DNA of 13,490 nt from Verrucomicrobiaceae bacterium (GTDB taxonomy: Bacteria; Verrucomicrobiota; Verrucomicrobiae; Verrucomicrobiales; Akkermansiaceae), in the NCBI GenBank assembly GCA_947372405.1, contig CANBTO010000074.1, positions 1-13,490 of the forward strand. The letters run 5' to 3'. Position 1 is the stretch's first letter. Each line of letters starts with the position of its first letter. A program made the position numbers and the translations under genes. The notes under the pieces are model-generated. The model saw nothing but the letters and a program-made list of their open reading frames with translations. It ran no database searches and was not told the DNA's origin. Below are positions 1-7,044 of the stretch, piece by piece.

Positions 1-197
1 GTGAGTCGGGTGCCGGAGGTGATTTCCAAGGGTGTGTTGCAGGAAACGATGTGGGTTGCCAGATCCGCGGTGACGGCAGGCACCATCAACGAGGCGATGC
101 GCCGGATGCGCTGGCGGAATTCCTGGGACTGGCACTGCGGATCGCGCAGCCGGGTCAACTCGTCGGCTATCAGCGGGTGGTCGATGGTCTGGAACAT
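1..197 (-). CDS. upp: Uracil phosphoribosyltransferase, N-terminal part (truncated by window edge)
   Basis: The enzyme joins uracil and PRPP to make UMP in pyrimidine salvage, in the cytoplasm. Only the first 65 codons are in the window; the PRPP-binding loop and uracil site lie beyond the left edge. The visible part follows the family N-terminus closely: HPLIADELTRLRD near residue 7 matches the HPLVxHKLxxMR helix, and further on come FRQRIRRIASLM and PAVTADLAT, equivalent to the ExxxLLxYEATxDL segment. The ATG starts one base after the TGA of the sigma-54 activator, so translation is probably coupled, and GGAAAG inside the end of that gene could serve as ribosome-binding site. The family call is strong despite the truncation. 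Whether the missing part is intact cannot be judged. Confidence 0.88.
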   Translation of the reverse strand, partial: MFQTIDHPLIADELTRLRDPQCQSQEFRQRIRRIASLMVPAVTADLATHIVSCNTPLEITSGTRL

Positions 198-198
198 G

Positions 199-1584
199 TC
201 AGGCTTTCCGGGCTAACAGTTTGCGGAGGTCCGCGGCGGGCATGTTGAGGACGCCGGAGGCGGACTTGAGGTCACCGTCGGCGCGTTCGACCACGCGGCC
301 GGTGACTTCGCGGTTGAGCCATGCGAGCAGGTCCTCGCCGGTGGGCGCGAGGTTGATGAGCTGATCGATGGCGGCGGAGACGACGGCCGGGGATTTGGCC
401 GGGGCGGAGGCGAGGGGAATGTCCGCGGGCAGGAGGATGTTGGATGATGACAGCGCGCAGGCGCGGGCCATGGTGTTCTCCAATTCGCGGACGTTGCCGG
501 GCCAGGTGTGGGATTGCAGGGCGTTGATCGCCTCCACCGTCAGGCGGATGCGCGCCATGCCGTTTTTCTTGGTGATGCGCTGCAGGAAGAATTCCGCGAG
601 CAGCGGGATGTCCTCGAGCCGTTCGCGCAGCGGGGGAATCCGGATTTCCACGACGTTGAGGCGGTAGTAAAGATCCTCGCGGAAACGTCCGGCGGCCACT
701 TCCTCGGCGAGGTTCTTGTGGGTGGCGGCGATGATCCGCACGTCGGTGGTGATGGTTTCGTTGGATCCCACGCGGGAAAACGTGCCATCCTGCAGCACGC
801 GCAGCAGTTTCACCTGGATGGAGAGCGGCATGTCGCCGATTTCGTCGAGGAAGAGCGTGCCGCCATCGGCCTGTTCGAAGCGTCCGGCGCGGCGGGCGAT
901 GGCACCAGTGAACGAGCCTTTCTCATGGCCGAAGAGCTCGCTTTCGAGCAGGTTTTCCGGAATGGCACCGCAGTTGATGGTGATCATCTCGCGCTGGCGG
1001 CGCGGGCTGTATTCATGCACGGCCTTGGCGACGAGCTCCTTGCCGGTGCCGCTCTCGCCAGCGACCAGGACGGGCGCGTCCGAGCGGGCCACGCGGCCGA
1101 CCAGTTTGAAAACCTCCTGCAAAGCGCGGGAAACCCCGATGATTTTCACGCGGCCGTCTTGTTTCGGCAGTTCCGCCGCCGGGTGGTCCGCGCTGCGGCG
1201 TTCCTCCTGCGTCTGGAGGGCGGATTCAAGAACCGGCCGCAATTCGAATGCCAGCGACTCCTTGCGCAACACGTCATGCGCGCCGCGTTGGGTGGCCTCG
1301 ATGATCTGGCCGGTGGTGGGGAAGCCCGCGGTGAGGATCACCAACGTCTGCGGGCTGTGCTGGAGGACGCGGCCTAGCAGCTCCATGCCGTCGAAGGGCT
1401 GGAGCTCCATGGCGGCCACAACCACGGTGATCGGCGTCTTTTCCACCACCTTGATGGCGTTGGCCGCGTTGTCACAGCGCAGGATGCGCAGGTTGTTCGC
1501 GGCCAAGTGCTTGGTCGCCCAGTCCAGGAAGTCCAGATCGGGATCGACGAGCAGCAGGGTATCTTCTTGGGGGGCTTCGGGCAT
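199..1584 (-). CDS. NtrC-type sigma-54-dependent transcriptional activator with degenerate receiver domain
   Basis: This 461-residue cytoplasmic protein has the three NtrC-family domains. The receiver (about 8-125) keeps D14, switch T85 and K108, but the position seven residues before the DG turn (D65), normally the phosphorylated Asp, is A58. The AAA+ domain (about 148-390) has Walker A GESGTGKE (176-183), the sigma-54-contacting loop as GSFTGA (223-228; the commoner form is GAFTGA), Walker B LFLDEIGD (D247, E248), arginine residues in FREDLYYRLN and the WPGNVREL motif (361-368). A Fis-type helix-turn-helix closes the protein (about 430-458). The protein should drive open-complex formation at sigma-54 promoters through ATP hydrolysis, but activation by ordinary phosphorylation looks impossible. 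No histidine kinase gene is adjacent. The target genes are unknown; upp directly downstream is probably co-transcribed. Confidence 0.95.
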   Translation of the reverse strand: MPEAPQEDTLLLVDPDLDFLDWATKHLAANNLRILRCDNAANAIKVVEKTPITVVVAAMELQPFDGMELLGRVLQHSPQTLVILTAGFPTTGQIIEATQRGAHDVLRKESLAFELRPVLESALQTQEERRSADHPAAELPKQDGRVKIIGVSRALQEVFKLVGRVARSDAPVLVAGESGTGKELVAKAVHEYSPRRQREMITINCGAIPENLLESELFGHEKGSFTGAIARRAGRFEQADGGTLFLDEIGDMPLSIQVKLLRVLQDGTFSRVGSNETITTDVRIIAATHKNLAEEVAAGRFREDLYYRLNVVEIRIPPLRERLEDIPLLAEFFLQRITKKNGMARIRLTVEAINALQSHTWPGNVRELENTMARACALSSSNILLPADIPLASAPAKSPAVVSAAIDQLINLAPTGEDLLAWLNREVTGRVVERADGDLKSASGVLNMPAADLRKLLARKA

Positions 1585-1631
1585 CTCGGGTTGCGGGGGG
1601 AGTCAAGCAGGCCGAATCCGGAAAACACGAT

Positions 1632-1656
1632 AAAAAAACCCGGCCACCCGAACGGG
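1632..1656 (-). terminator. Weak candidate intrinsic terminator after the coiled-coil membrane protein gene
   Basis: On the minus strand, just after the stop codon at 1661-1663, a four-pair all-GC stem (CCCG with CGGG, ten-base loop) is followed directly by seven T residues (1638 down to 1632). The position and the T tract fit rho-independent termination, but the stem is short, so it may be only partly effective or fortuitous. If real, it separates transcription of the membrane protein gene from the sigma-54 activator and upp. Confidence 0.35.
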
Positions 1657-1660
1657 GGAT

Positions 1661-3019
1661 CTACTCGAAAAAACGTTTGAGCACCCGTTGTTCGTCAGGA
1701 TCGAGCGATTCCTTCCACACGCGGTCGCCGCCTTTGCCGGTGGCCTCGGTTCCGCCGCCCGCGGAAAGCTTGGATGCGGAGCGGTCCACCTCGTGCTCGC
1801 CGTCCTGGAGTTCCAGCAGGTCGCCCGGAGTGGCGCGGGAAAGATCCTTGGCTTGCAAGCCGGCCATGTCGCCGGTTTCCACCGGGTCCTTTTTCTTGCC
1901 CAGCAGTGAAGAATCGTGCCCCGGTCCGCGATCCACGCCGCCCTGGCCAGGTCCGTCGCCGTTCCCATCCTTGCCGTCGCCGTTGCCGTCACCATCTCCT
2001 TTGCCATCCCCGTCGGCGAGCATGTCCTCGTCCCAATCTCCGCCTTCTCCTTCGCCCTTGGCTTTTTTCAGACCGTCGGCGTTTTTCTGGAGATTCTCAC
2101 GGAGTTGTTCGAGTTGCTCCGGCGTGAGATCCGCCAGGTTTTTGAGATCGAGGTTTTTCATCTGCTCGAGCAGTTGCGGATTCGGTTTCATCGCGCCGTT
2201 CTGAAGTCCCGCGAGAGCTTTTTCGAATTCCTCGACCATGCGTTCCTTATCGGCCTGGCCAGCGGAGCCGGCGTTTTTCTCCAGATCGCCCAGCGCCTTG
2301 TCCGCCTTGCCGAGTTCCTTTTCAACCCGCGCGGTTTCCGCCTCGTGGGATTTCTTCAATGTGTCGGTGGCTTCCAGCGACGAGTGGCTGAACCACTGCT
2401 CCTCCTTCTGTGCCTTGAGTTCCTCCAGCTTTTTGCGGGTCTCCTCGATGTATTTCTCATCGGCCACCTGCTCTTCTTTCAAGTGGTCCAGCTCGCTGGT
2501 GAGTTGTTTCCATGCCTGCGGCTGCTCGGGCGCATTGTGCGCCACGTCCGACGCGCGGGACACCGGAATCCATATGCCCGCCGCCAGCAGCGCCAGCGCT
2601 CCGATGACCGGCACCAGCAAGCGCGGCCACTGCCACTTCAGTCCGGCGTCGATCCTCGTCACCGGAGCCGGCCATGGCGCGACACCGGCCGCCGCCGCGG
2701 AAAGCGCGTTGCGCAGGCACATCGCCGCCTCGATCCTTACCAAGGACTCCTCCGCCTTCTCGAACTTCCGTGCCGCCAGTGCCAGGCAAACCAGTCCTAA
2801 CAAAAGAACGGCCGCGGAAACCACCACCGCCGGAATCCACGGCGCGGTCCCCGGCAGGTCCCGCCTCACCCAGATCAACGCGAACGCCCCGATGATCGAA
2901 AATACCACCAGTGGCGCGGAAAAGGTTTCCAGCCACCATGCCAGATTCACCCGCAGCCGGACCTGTTCCGCCTGTTTGTTCCAGAAATCACGATGCGCCC
3001 TTGCGCTTTCCGCTGCCAT
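1661..3019 (-). CDS. Membrane-anchored coiled-coil protein with Asp/Gly-rich linker, function unknown
   Basis: I do not recognise a named family for this 452-residue protein. Three hydrophobic segments are visible: about 34-51, 61-82 and 133-152. A long charged region with coiled-coil character follows (about 165-325), rich in Glu, Lys, Leu and Ala, with KKLEELKAQKEEQ and EQLEQLRENLQ as examples. Then comes an Asp/Gly/Asn/Lys linker (336-356) and a hydrophilic tail ending in DPDEQRVLKRFFE. The first two segments could form a hairpin, and the third would place the coiled coil on one face of the inner membrane; which face cannot be decided from sequence. The start at 3019 comes just before an amphipathic N-terminus. 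A structural or scaffolding role at the envelope is possible but unsupported. The gene is divergent from the SHD1-protein gene. Confidence 0.85.
   Translation of the reverse strand: MAAESARAHRDFWNKQAEQVRLRVNLAWWLETFSAPLVVFSIIGAFALIWVRRDLPGTAPWIPAVVVSAAVLLLGLVCLALAARKFEKAEESLVRIEAAMCLRNALSAAAAGVAPWPAPVTRIDAGLKWQWPRLLVPVIGALALLAAGIWIPVSRASDVAHNAPEQPQAWKQLTSELDHLKEEQVADEKYIEETRKKLEELKAQKEEQWFSHSSLEATDTLKKSHEAETARVEKELGKADKALGDLEKNAGSAGQADKERMVEEFEKALAGLQNGAMKPNPQLLEQMKNLDLKNLADLTPEQLEQLRENLQKNADGLKKAKGEGEGGDWDEDMLADGDGKGDGDGNGDGKDGNGDGPGQGGVDRGPGHDSSLLGKKKDPVETGDMAGLQAKDLSRATPGDLLELQDGEHEVDRSASKLSAGGGTEATGKGGDRVWKESLDPDEQRVLKRFFE
1952..2014 (-). repeat. Asp/Gly-rich low-complexity coding repeat
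   Basis: Residues 336-356 of the membrane protein alternate Asp-Gly with Asn-Gly and Lys-Gly pairs. The underlying DNA is an imperfect six-base repeat with synonymous variation (GAT/GAC and GGA/GGC/GGG/GGT), so selection at the protein level is more likely than recent slippage alone. The spacing resembles Ca2+-binding DxDGxxD loops of the thrombospondin type 3 or dockerin kind, but no complete loop motif is present. A flexible acidic linker is equally possible. Confidence 0.6.
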
Positions 3020-3214
3020 GGGTGGACCCTATCCCATCCCCGCCCGAATGCGATGGGAAAAACACCGCCTGAGACTGCTGGCGCAATTCAGCATCTCAAG
3101 AAAAACGGAATTCCGTGTTACCTGTTGCTGCGGATCCGTAAGTAGAGGGTGGAGGCGGACTGTATGGTCACCTCGTACGACAAAGTTCACAACAAAACCA
3201 CCGAACCAACCACG
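3020..3214. promoter_or_regulatory. Divergent intergenic region (promoter region by position)
   Basis: These 195 bases separate the minus-strand membrane protein gene from the plus-strand SHD1-protein gene, so promoters for both should lie here. I could not identify a convincing -35/-10 pair on either strand. The only clear sequence feature is a 12-base perfect palindrome at 3105-3116. An upstream in-frame ATG at 3149 exists but would put 22 hydrophilic residues before the signal peptide, so this stretch is read as non-coding. Confidence 0.5.
3105..3116. other. 12-base perfect palindrome ACGGAATTCCGT
   Basis: This is a perfect inverted repeat in the middle of the divergent intergenic region, about 85 bases before the membrane protein start and about 100 before the SHD1 gene start. 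It could be an operator for a dimeric regulator. Perfect 12-base palindromes are expected a few times by chance in a window of this length, so only the location makes it notable. Confidence 0.25.
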
Positions 3215-4204
3215 ATGAAAACCACCGGCATACTGACACTGATCACTTGGATCTGCTTACCTGCGTTCCTGCCGTCCGCAGCCGACGCCCGACTTTGGAA
3301 GGACGCCACCGGCAAATTCTCGGTGGAGGCGGAATTCATATCGCTCGATGGCGATAACGTCGGATTGAAGACTTCAGCCGGCAAGGTCATCACGCTCTCG
3401 CTGGCCAAGTTGAGCAAGGAGGACCAGGCGCTTGCATTGCAGCAGGCTGGACCATCCGCCAAAGCGCCCGCATCGATTCCCGCTGGCATGACGGTCACCG
3501 CGAAGGGGAAACTCAACAAGATGGCGATGTTCGAGGGTGGCAAACAGACAACGGCTTCCCAATTGGAGATCGTAGTGACTGTTTCGGGCGGGATCGCCGC
3601 CGACTCCTACGCGGTCGGCCCGGTCACCGCCGCTCCACTGAAAGCCGGGGGGCAGACGCTCAATCTGCAGCCTGTCATCGGGTTCGATGGATTTGAAACG
3701 ATTGACCGCAGCAAGAAGGGATTCATGGCCACGCACCCGGAGAACGGGATCAGCATCAAGCTGAATTTCGGCCAGGTTCCCGAGTCCATGAAATCCGCAG
3801 GACCTGTTAGGGGAAGCGTGAAGGTGATGGCGGGCGGGAAAGAGAAGGTGGTGGCGATCGCAAAACCACTCACCCAGCCAGTGGGAGTAATCAAAGACCC
3901 GGCGCTCAAGGCAGCGGGGCTTGAGGTGACTTTCACGCGGAAGCTCCAGGGAGATAATGTCGATATCGTGGTGGAAATGAACGCGAAGAGCGCCCTCTCA
4001 TTTGTTGGACTCAAACTCACCGGCAAGAACGGGGGAGACGTCAACGGTGGCAGCGGCAGCGTGATCAGCAACGGTACGGTCCAGATCTCCAAGTCCGCAT
4101 CGAAGGCGGACATGGAAGGCGCGGCTCTTGAACTGCGCTTCAGGGAAGGCGGCAAGGAAGTGCAGATTCCGTTCGACATCCCGGAAGTCACGATCGAACC
4201 ATGA
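3215..4204 (+). CDS. Secreted SHD1-domain protein
   Basis: The 329-residue protein starts with a Sec signal peptide: M1-K2 followed by hydrophobic residues to about 20, with probable cleavage after the Ala-Asp-Ala near 25. Residues about 26-77 form an SLA1 homology domain 1-like (SHD1) module: R-x-W-x-D-A-T-G-K-F at 26-35, then VEAEF, a Gly turn, and ITLSLAKLSKEDQ. Secreted proteins of Planctomycetes and Verrucomicrobiota often carry this small beta-barrel after the signal peptide. The remaining roughly 240 residues are beta-rich, Gly/Lys/Val-rich and unrecognised; they may hold one or two Ig-like sheets. The start at 3215 was chosen over the in-frame 3149 because it begins exactly at the signal peptide. 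No Shine-Dalgarno sequence is visible. Forty-two bases separate it from the sigma-factor remnant. The function is unknown; binding of protein or surface polymer is the usual guess. Confidence 0.85.
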   Translation: MKTTGILTLITWICLPAFLPSAADARLWKDATGKFSVEAEFISLDGDNVGLKTSAGKVITLSLAKLSKEDQALALQQAGPSAKAPASIPAGMTVTAKGKLNKMAMFEGGKQTTASQLEIVVTVSGGIAADSYAVGPVTAAPLKAGGQTLNLQPVIGFDGFETIDRSKKGFMATHPENGISIKLNFGQVPESMKSAGPVRGSVKVMAGGKEKVVAIAKPLTQPVGVIKDPALKAAGLEVTFTRKLQGDNVDIVVEMNAKSALSFVGLKLTGKNGGDVNGGSGSVISNGTVQISKSASKADMEGAALELRFREGGKEVQIPFDIPEVTIEP

Positions 4205-4246
4205 CCCGGGTCCTTTAGTGATTCGTTATCCGCAGCCATTCGATTC

Positions 4247-4717
4247 ATGAACCAAAGTTCCAATGATGGAAGTCCTGCCGATCCCTGCGACGCGCGATTT
4301 GGCAACACCCGTTGGACGCAGATCCTCCGTGCTGCGGACCGGGATGGTTCCGGCTTTGAAGAAGCGCTGCAGCAACTCTGCCAGACCTACTGGTATCCGA
4401 TTTATGCATTTGTCCGCCGCATGACGCCGAGGATCTGACGCAGGCGTTCTTCGCACGGTTGTTAGACAAGAACTACCTCGCGGATGCCGATCAGGCGAAG
4501 GGAAGGTTCCGCACCTTTCGTCTTGTCGCGTTGAAAAGGTTTCTCTCGAACGACCGTGAGCGGCAGCATGCATGGAAACGCGGTGGCTTTGCCACGCTGA
4601 TCACGATCGACCAGGATTTTGCGGAATCCAGTTTTGCCATGGAGCTGTCACATGGCGAGCAGCCGGACGTGTTGTTGGAAAAGCAGTGGGCGCTGACATT
4701 GATCCGCCAGGTGATGA
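4247..4717 (+). pseudogene. Decayed ECF RNA polymerase sigma factor, frameshifted and truncated
   Basis: The first segment (4247-4420) encodes a normal N-terminus for the verrucomicrobial ECF type: TRWTQILRA, then LCQTYWYPIYAFVRR. After this Arg-Arg the frame runs into TGA at 4436-4438. The expected continuation, HDAEDLTQAFFARLL, is found in the frame two bases on from codon 4420-4422, followed by KNYLADADQAKGRFRTF and EKQWALTLIRQVM up to about 4717. The usual RGxSP-like residues between RR and HDAED are missing, so a deletion of 1 modulo 3 bases (probably 13 or 16) removed them and shifted the frame. No sigma region 4 helix-turn-helix follows. Both lesions argue for a dead gene rather than programmed frameshifting. 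Before decay it may have controlled the adjacent secreted-enzyme genes. Confidence 0.85.
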
Positions 4718-4794
4718 CGACCTCGGTCACACGGATCAGGAAGAACCCACCAGCCTTGAGAAAAATCCGCAAAGCAAGCGCGTATGGGGGAAGC

Positions 4795-7044
4795 ATGAGT
4801 CGGTTTCGAATGGGATGGGGAATTGAGGTCGTCATTCTAGCAGCAGGGTGGATCTGCGCGGCGTGCGCCGGTGCTGAAAACAAGCCGGTGGCGGAGCCGC
4901 TGACGCTTTGGTATCAGAAGCCTGCGGCCGATGACAAACCGATGAACGAAGCGCTGCCGGTTGGCAACGGGCGTTTCGGGGCTTTGATCTTCGGTTCCCC
5001 GCAGCGCGAGCGCCTCAGTCTCAACGAGGACAGTCTTTGGAACGGGGACGACAATCCATCGGGCGGCTACAAAACGAAAGGGATGGGCGGCTATCAGGTG
5101 CTCGGTAATGCGTTCGTTGACCTGCCGTCTCACACGAATGCAACGGATTACCGGCGCGAATTGAACATCGCTGACGCGCTGGCGCAGGTGGCCTACACGG
5201 CCAATGGCGTGAGGTTCCGGCGTGAGTATTTCTGCGGCCAATCGGCGCAGGTCATGGCGGCATGCTTCACGTCCGACAAACCGGCGGCCTACACCGGCAG
5301 TATCGAACTGGCCGATTCACACAATGCCAGGATCACCGCGGAGGGGAACCGGCTCACCGCCACCGGCACACTCGAAAACGGCCTGAAGTTCGAGTGGCAG
5401 TTGCTTGTGCTGAATCAGGGCGGTTCACTCTCTGTGACCACGGACACTGCCGCCACGCGTCTGGTCTTCAAGGATTGCGACAGCCTCACGCTGCTGGTGG
5501 CGGCGGGAACGGATTATGCTTTGGATCCTGCCAGGAACTATCGCGGTCATGACCCGCACGCGCTTCTAACAGCGCGGATGGAGGTGGCGGTGAAACAGGG
5601 ATATGCGGAATTGAAGGCCGCCCACCTCAAGGACTATCGGACGCTTTTCAATCGAACGGGCGTGGACTTCGGCGTGAGTTCCGCCGCACAACTCGCGATG
5701 CCGACGGACCAGCGCAAGGTGGAGGCGGTCAAGACGTTTGATCCCGGACTCGAAGGGCTGTTGTTCCAATACGGGCGTTACCTGCTGATCTCCTGTTCGC
5801 GGCCCGGAGGCCTGCCGGCCAATCTGCAGGGGTTGTGGAATGACAACAACAACCCTCCATGGCATTCGGACTATCATTCCAACATCAACGTGCAGATGAA
5901 CTATTGGCCTGCCGAAGTGACCAACCTCGCCGAGTGCCACACGCCGTTTTTCGACTTGATCGAAAGCCAGTTGCCGAACTGGCGCAAGGCGACCAGTGCG
6001 GCCAAGGAGTTCAACATGGCGGACGGAAGCCATGCCAAGCGCGGGTTTGCCATCCGCACCTCGCACAACATCACCGGCGGCATGGGCTGGAATTGGGACA
6101 AGACCGCCAACGCCTGGTATTGCCAGCATCTCTGGGAGCACTATGCCTTCGGGCTCGACAAGACCTATCTGCGGAAAACGGCCTATCCGATCATCAAGGA
6201 GACCTGCGAATTCTGGGAAGACCATCTCAAACCCATGCCCGACGGTAAGCTGGTGGTGCCTAACGGTTGGTCGCCGGAGCACGGCCCGACCGAAGACGGC
6301 GTAAGCTACAATCAGCAGATTGTATGGGATCTTTTCAATAATTATGTGCAAGCCGCCGATGCGCTCGGTGTGGACAGGGCGTATCGTGACAAGATCGCCG
6401 CCATGCGGGACCGCTTGGTGGCGCCCGAAGCCGGCAGTTGGGGACAGTTGCTTGAGTGGATGAACGAAAAGACCGATCCCAAATACCCCGAACTTGACAC
6501 ACCCAAGGATCATCACCGTCACACATCGCATCTGTTTGCCGTCTATCCCGGCTCCCAGATCAGCGTGGGCAAGTCGCCGGATCTGGCCAAGGCAGCGAAG
6601 GTCTCGATCGACGCGCGCGGAATTTCCGGCGGTGCGACCGAGTGGTCCTTGGCATGGCGGACGGCGCTCTATGCCAGATTGCACGACGGAGAAAGCGCGC
6701 ACACCATGGTGCGGCAGTTCTTTTCGGACAAGTTCAGTTCGATCAATCTCTTCGGCCTGATGCCGCCGAAAACGGTGCAGCTCGACGGCAGTTTCGGCAT
6801 CACCGCCGGTATCTGCGAGATGTTGTTGCAGTCGCATGAAGGTGACATCGTGCTGCTTCCCGCCCTGCCGAAAGCATGGGCGAATGGAAGTGTTAGAGGC
6901 TTGCGCGCCCGCGGCGGCTTCGAGGTGGACATCACATGGCGGGACGGCAAGGTCACGGAATATCACGTCCGTTCGAACGAATCCCGCAAGGTGAAGCTAT
7001 GGCTCAATGGTGAAGCCAAGGAAATTCAATCCGATAAACCATGA
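4795..7044 (+). CDS. Secreted GH95 family glycoside hydrolase, probable alpha-L-fucosidase
   Basis: GH95 enzymes release alpha-1,2-linked L-fucose (some members L-galactose) from glycans by inversion. From the ATG at 4795 the product has 749 residues, usual for the family, with an export signal (hydrophobic 10-25, probable cleavage after AGA near 27). The N-terminal beta-sandwich carries PVGNGRFGALIFG (55-67) and LSLNEDSLWNGD (74-85). The (alpha/alpha)6 barrel carries NINVQMNYWPAE, with N363 and N365 matching the Asn pair that activates water; E495 in GWSPEHG, the expected acid; HRHTSHL (574-580); and D664 in QLDGSFG. H361, two residues before the Asn pair, favours fucose over galactose. The start at 4795 is chosen because GGGGGAAG precedes it and the signal peptide begins there. 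The frame is open further upstream only because it continues into the sigma-factor remnant. The stop overlaps the next ATG by four bases. Confidence 0.93.
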   Translation: MSRFRMGWGIEVVILAAGWICAACAGAENKPVAEPLTLWYQKPAADDKPMNEALPVGNGRFGALIFGSPQRERLSLNEDSLWNGDDNPSGGYKTKGMGGYQVLGNAFVDLPSHTNATDYRRELNIADALAQVAYTANGVRFRREYFCGQSAQVMAACFTSDKPAAYTGSIELADSHNARITAEGNRLTATGTLENGLKFEWQLLVLNQGGSLSVTTDTAATRLVFKDCDSLTLLVAAGTDYALDPARNYRGHDPHALLTARMEVAVKQGYAELKAAHLKDYRTLFNRTGVDFGVSSAAQLAMPTDQRKVEAVKTFDPGLEGLLFQYGRYLLISCSRPGGLPANLQGLWNDNNNPPWHSDYHSNINVQMNYWPAEVTNLAECHTPFFDLIESQLPNWRKATSAAKEFNMADGSHAKRGFAIRTSHNITGGMGWNWDKTANAWYCQHLWEHYAFGLDKTYLRKTAYPIIKETCEFWEDHLKPMPDGKLVVPNGWSPEHGPTEDGVSYNQQIVWDLFNNYVQAADALGVDRAYRDKIAAMRDRLVAPEAGSWGQLLEWMNEKTDPKYPELDTPKDHHRHTSHLFAVYPGSQISVGKSPDLAKAAKVSIDARGISGGATEWSLAWRTALYARLHDGESAHTMVRQFFSDKFSSINLFGLMPPKTVQLDGSFGITAGICEMLLQSHEGDIVLLPALPKAWANGSVRGLRARGGFEVDITWRDGKVTEYHVRSNESRKVKLWLNGEAKEIQSDKP

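Noticed and set aside
508..1377. A 289-codon plus-strand frame opposite the sigma-54 activator.
   Set aside because: The minus-strand product has complete AAA+ motifs; the plus-strand translation has none and is low in complexity.
2238..3218. A 326-codon plus-strand frame opposite the coiled-coil membrane protein.
   Set aside because: The translation is Ser/Arg/Ala-rich without domain features and overlaps both the divergent promoter region and the real gene.
4459..4794. Reading the sigma remnant and GH95 as one 861-residue fusion protein.
   Set aside because: The frame opens with an internal TTG inside sigma region 2, and the GH95 signal peptide would become internal. ATG 4795 has a purine-rich upstream sequence and starts the signal peptide.
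4572..4826. A second plus-strand frame reading DDDLGHTDQEEP across the end of the sigma remnant, possibly a fragment of another gene.
   Set aside because: It matches no family I recognise and its first half is plainly an out-of-frame reading of the sigma factor.
5566..6966. A 466-codon open frame on the minus strand opposite the GH95 gene.
   Set aside because: It is antisense to a gene with all family motifs. Long antisense frames are common in GC-rich DNA, and its translation shows no recognisable domain.
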